The notes under the pieces: model-generated
What the model was told of the DNA's origin: nothing
The model's database searches: none
What the model saw: only the letters and a program-made list of their open reading frames with translations
Made by a program: the position numbers and the translations under genes
Part shown: in pieces, positions 63,307 through 64,000 of the stretch
Layout: the number at the start of each line of letters is the position of its first letter
Position numbering within the stretch: position 1 is the first letter of the stretch
Source of the DNA: Rhizomys pruinosus
Taxonomy: Eukaryota; Chordata; Mammalia; Rodentia; Spalacidae
Direction of reading: 5' to 3'
Length of the DNA stretch: 64,000 bases
NCBI GenBank assembly: GCA_009823505.1
Contig: VZQC01011955.1
Location: forward strand, 901,497 to 965,496

Positions 63307-64000
63307 TTTAATATGACTCTTTCCTGGGAGTCTAAGGGCAAACCTCCTTGGCTAATTCAGCCAGGCTAAGTAGCAATGACTAGACCTTAAAATTACAGGC
63401 TCAAATCACAAAACTGTTTTTTTACTCAGCGGGAGGCCTATGTGGGCGTCCTGACCTTCTTCCCAGGGAGCTGCCTAAGGGGGGCTGTTCTGAGTCTCCA
63501 CTGCGTCCCTGGGGCAGAGACCCGCAGACTCTCTGTGGTGGGCCACATGCTAAATATTTAGGGGTTTATCTCTTCTTCCCTCTCCTTTCCATCTGGCTCC
63601 CTGAATAAGGAAGGTGGGGAGGGGGAGTCCAAGCTGACCCATGGCTCTATGCTTTAAGGAGAACTTATCTCCACAGTTCCTGCCATGTCTTTAACACAGA
63701 AGAATGACCAGGAGCTGGAAGCTGTGGTGGAACAGGGGCAGTGGGAATGGGCAGTGGCCAGTTCAGCACCTTTCTGACTATGTGACCTCCTTCAAATGAG
63801 CACAGATCATCTACTTAAATGTTTTATGGAGCTGGTTTTGGACATGCTAAGTATATGCCTACCAGTGAGCCACAGCTGAGCTCTACGGTAACCAGGAACG
63901 GAACTCAGGACCTTGAACACACTAGGCAAACACTCTCCCTCCAAGCTAGATCCCCAACCTTTGTTCTTATGTTTTATCTTGAAACAGGGGCTCAGTTGTC
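63307..64000. other. Window end: intergenic with ID-like fragment
   Basis: No gene seen. Antisense ID-like phrases occur at about 63869-63960 (accaggaacggaactcagga, gcaaacactctccctccaag and tagatccccaacc). Confidence 0.55.

Overview
This is mammalian, specifically muroid rodent, genomic DNA. The window is littered with B1 (7SL-derived), B2 (tRNA-derived), B3, B4 and ID-like SINEs, with older MIR, L2 and L1 fragments beneath them. The B1/B2 diagnostic sequences and the young B2 subfamily suggest a cricetid (hamster, vole or deer-mouse type). I cannot name the species from sequence alone. There is nothing prokaryotic here: no operons, no CRISPR array and no insertion sequences.

Two protein-coding genes are supported. 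The first is ASB2 (ankyrin repeat and SOCS box protein 2), on the + strand. Its coding exons run from 9635 to 38365. All introns are GT-AG and all exon phases join cleanly. There are two alternative N-termini. The beta form starts at 9635, carries a ubiquitin-interacting motif and splices into a 3' splice site located inside the alpha first exon (acceptor AG 18927-18928). The alpha form starts at 18867. Joining the exons gives 587 codons for alpha and 635 for beta, the lengths I recall for the human isoforms. The protein has about 12 ankyrin repeats and a C-terminal SOCS box with visible BC-box and Cul5-box, making it the substrate receptor of a Cullin-5 ubiquitin ligase. The second gene is FAM181A, on the - strand, with a single 292-codon coding exon at 43385-44263. 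It contains a motif resembling the YAP omega-loop that binds TEAD factors. The genes converge tail to tail, with about 4.1 kb between their poly(A) signals.

Layout: 1-9.6 kb is upstream of ASB2 or 5' intron, with SINEs, an old L1-like fragment and a GGAT array. 9.6-38.9 kb is ASB2. 38.9-43.0 kb is convergent intergenic DNA full of B1/B2. 43.0-45.3 kb is FAM181A with a CpG-rich upstream region. 45.3-64 kb has no gene I can support; it contains a ~2.5 kb degenerate GGAT array (52.85-55.32 kb) and many nested retroelements.

The most unusual observations are in the repeats. Two loci carry a B2-head/B1 fusion with the same breakpoint, which looks like a chimeric SINE. Six B2 copies share an internal 17-bp tandem duplication, marking a young subfamily. 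One locus is a three-level nested insertion (B2 in an LTR-like element in a B1), readable from perfect target-site duplications. In the genes, the dual-use alpha exon of ASB2, its exonic CpG island and the TEAD-binding-like motif of FAM181A deserve a second look.
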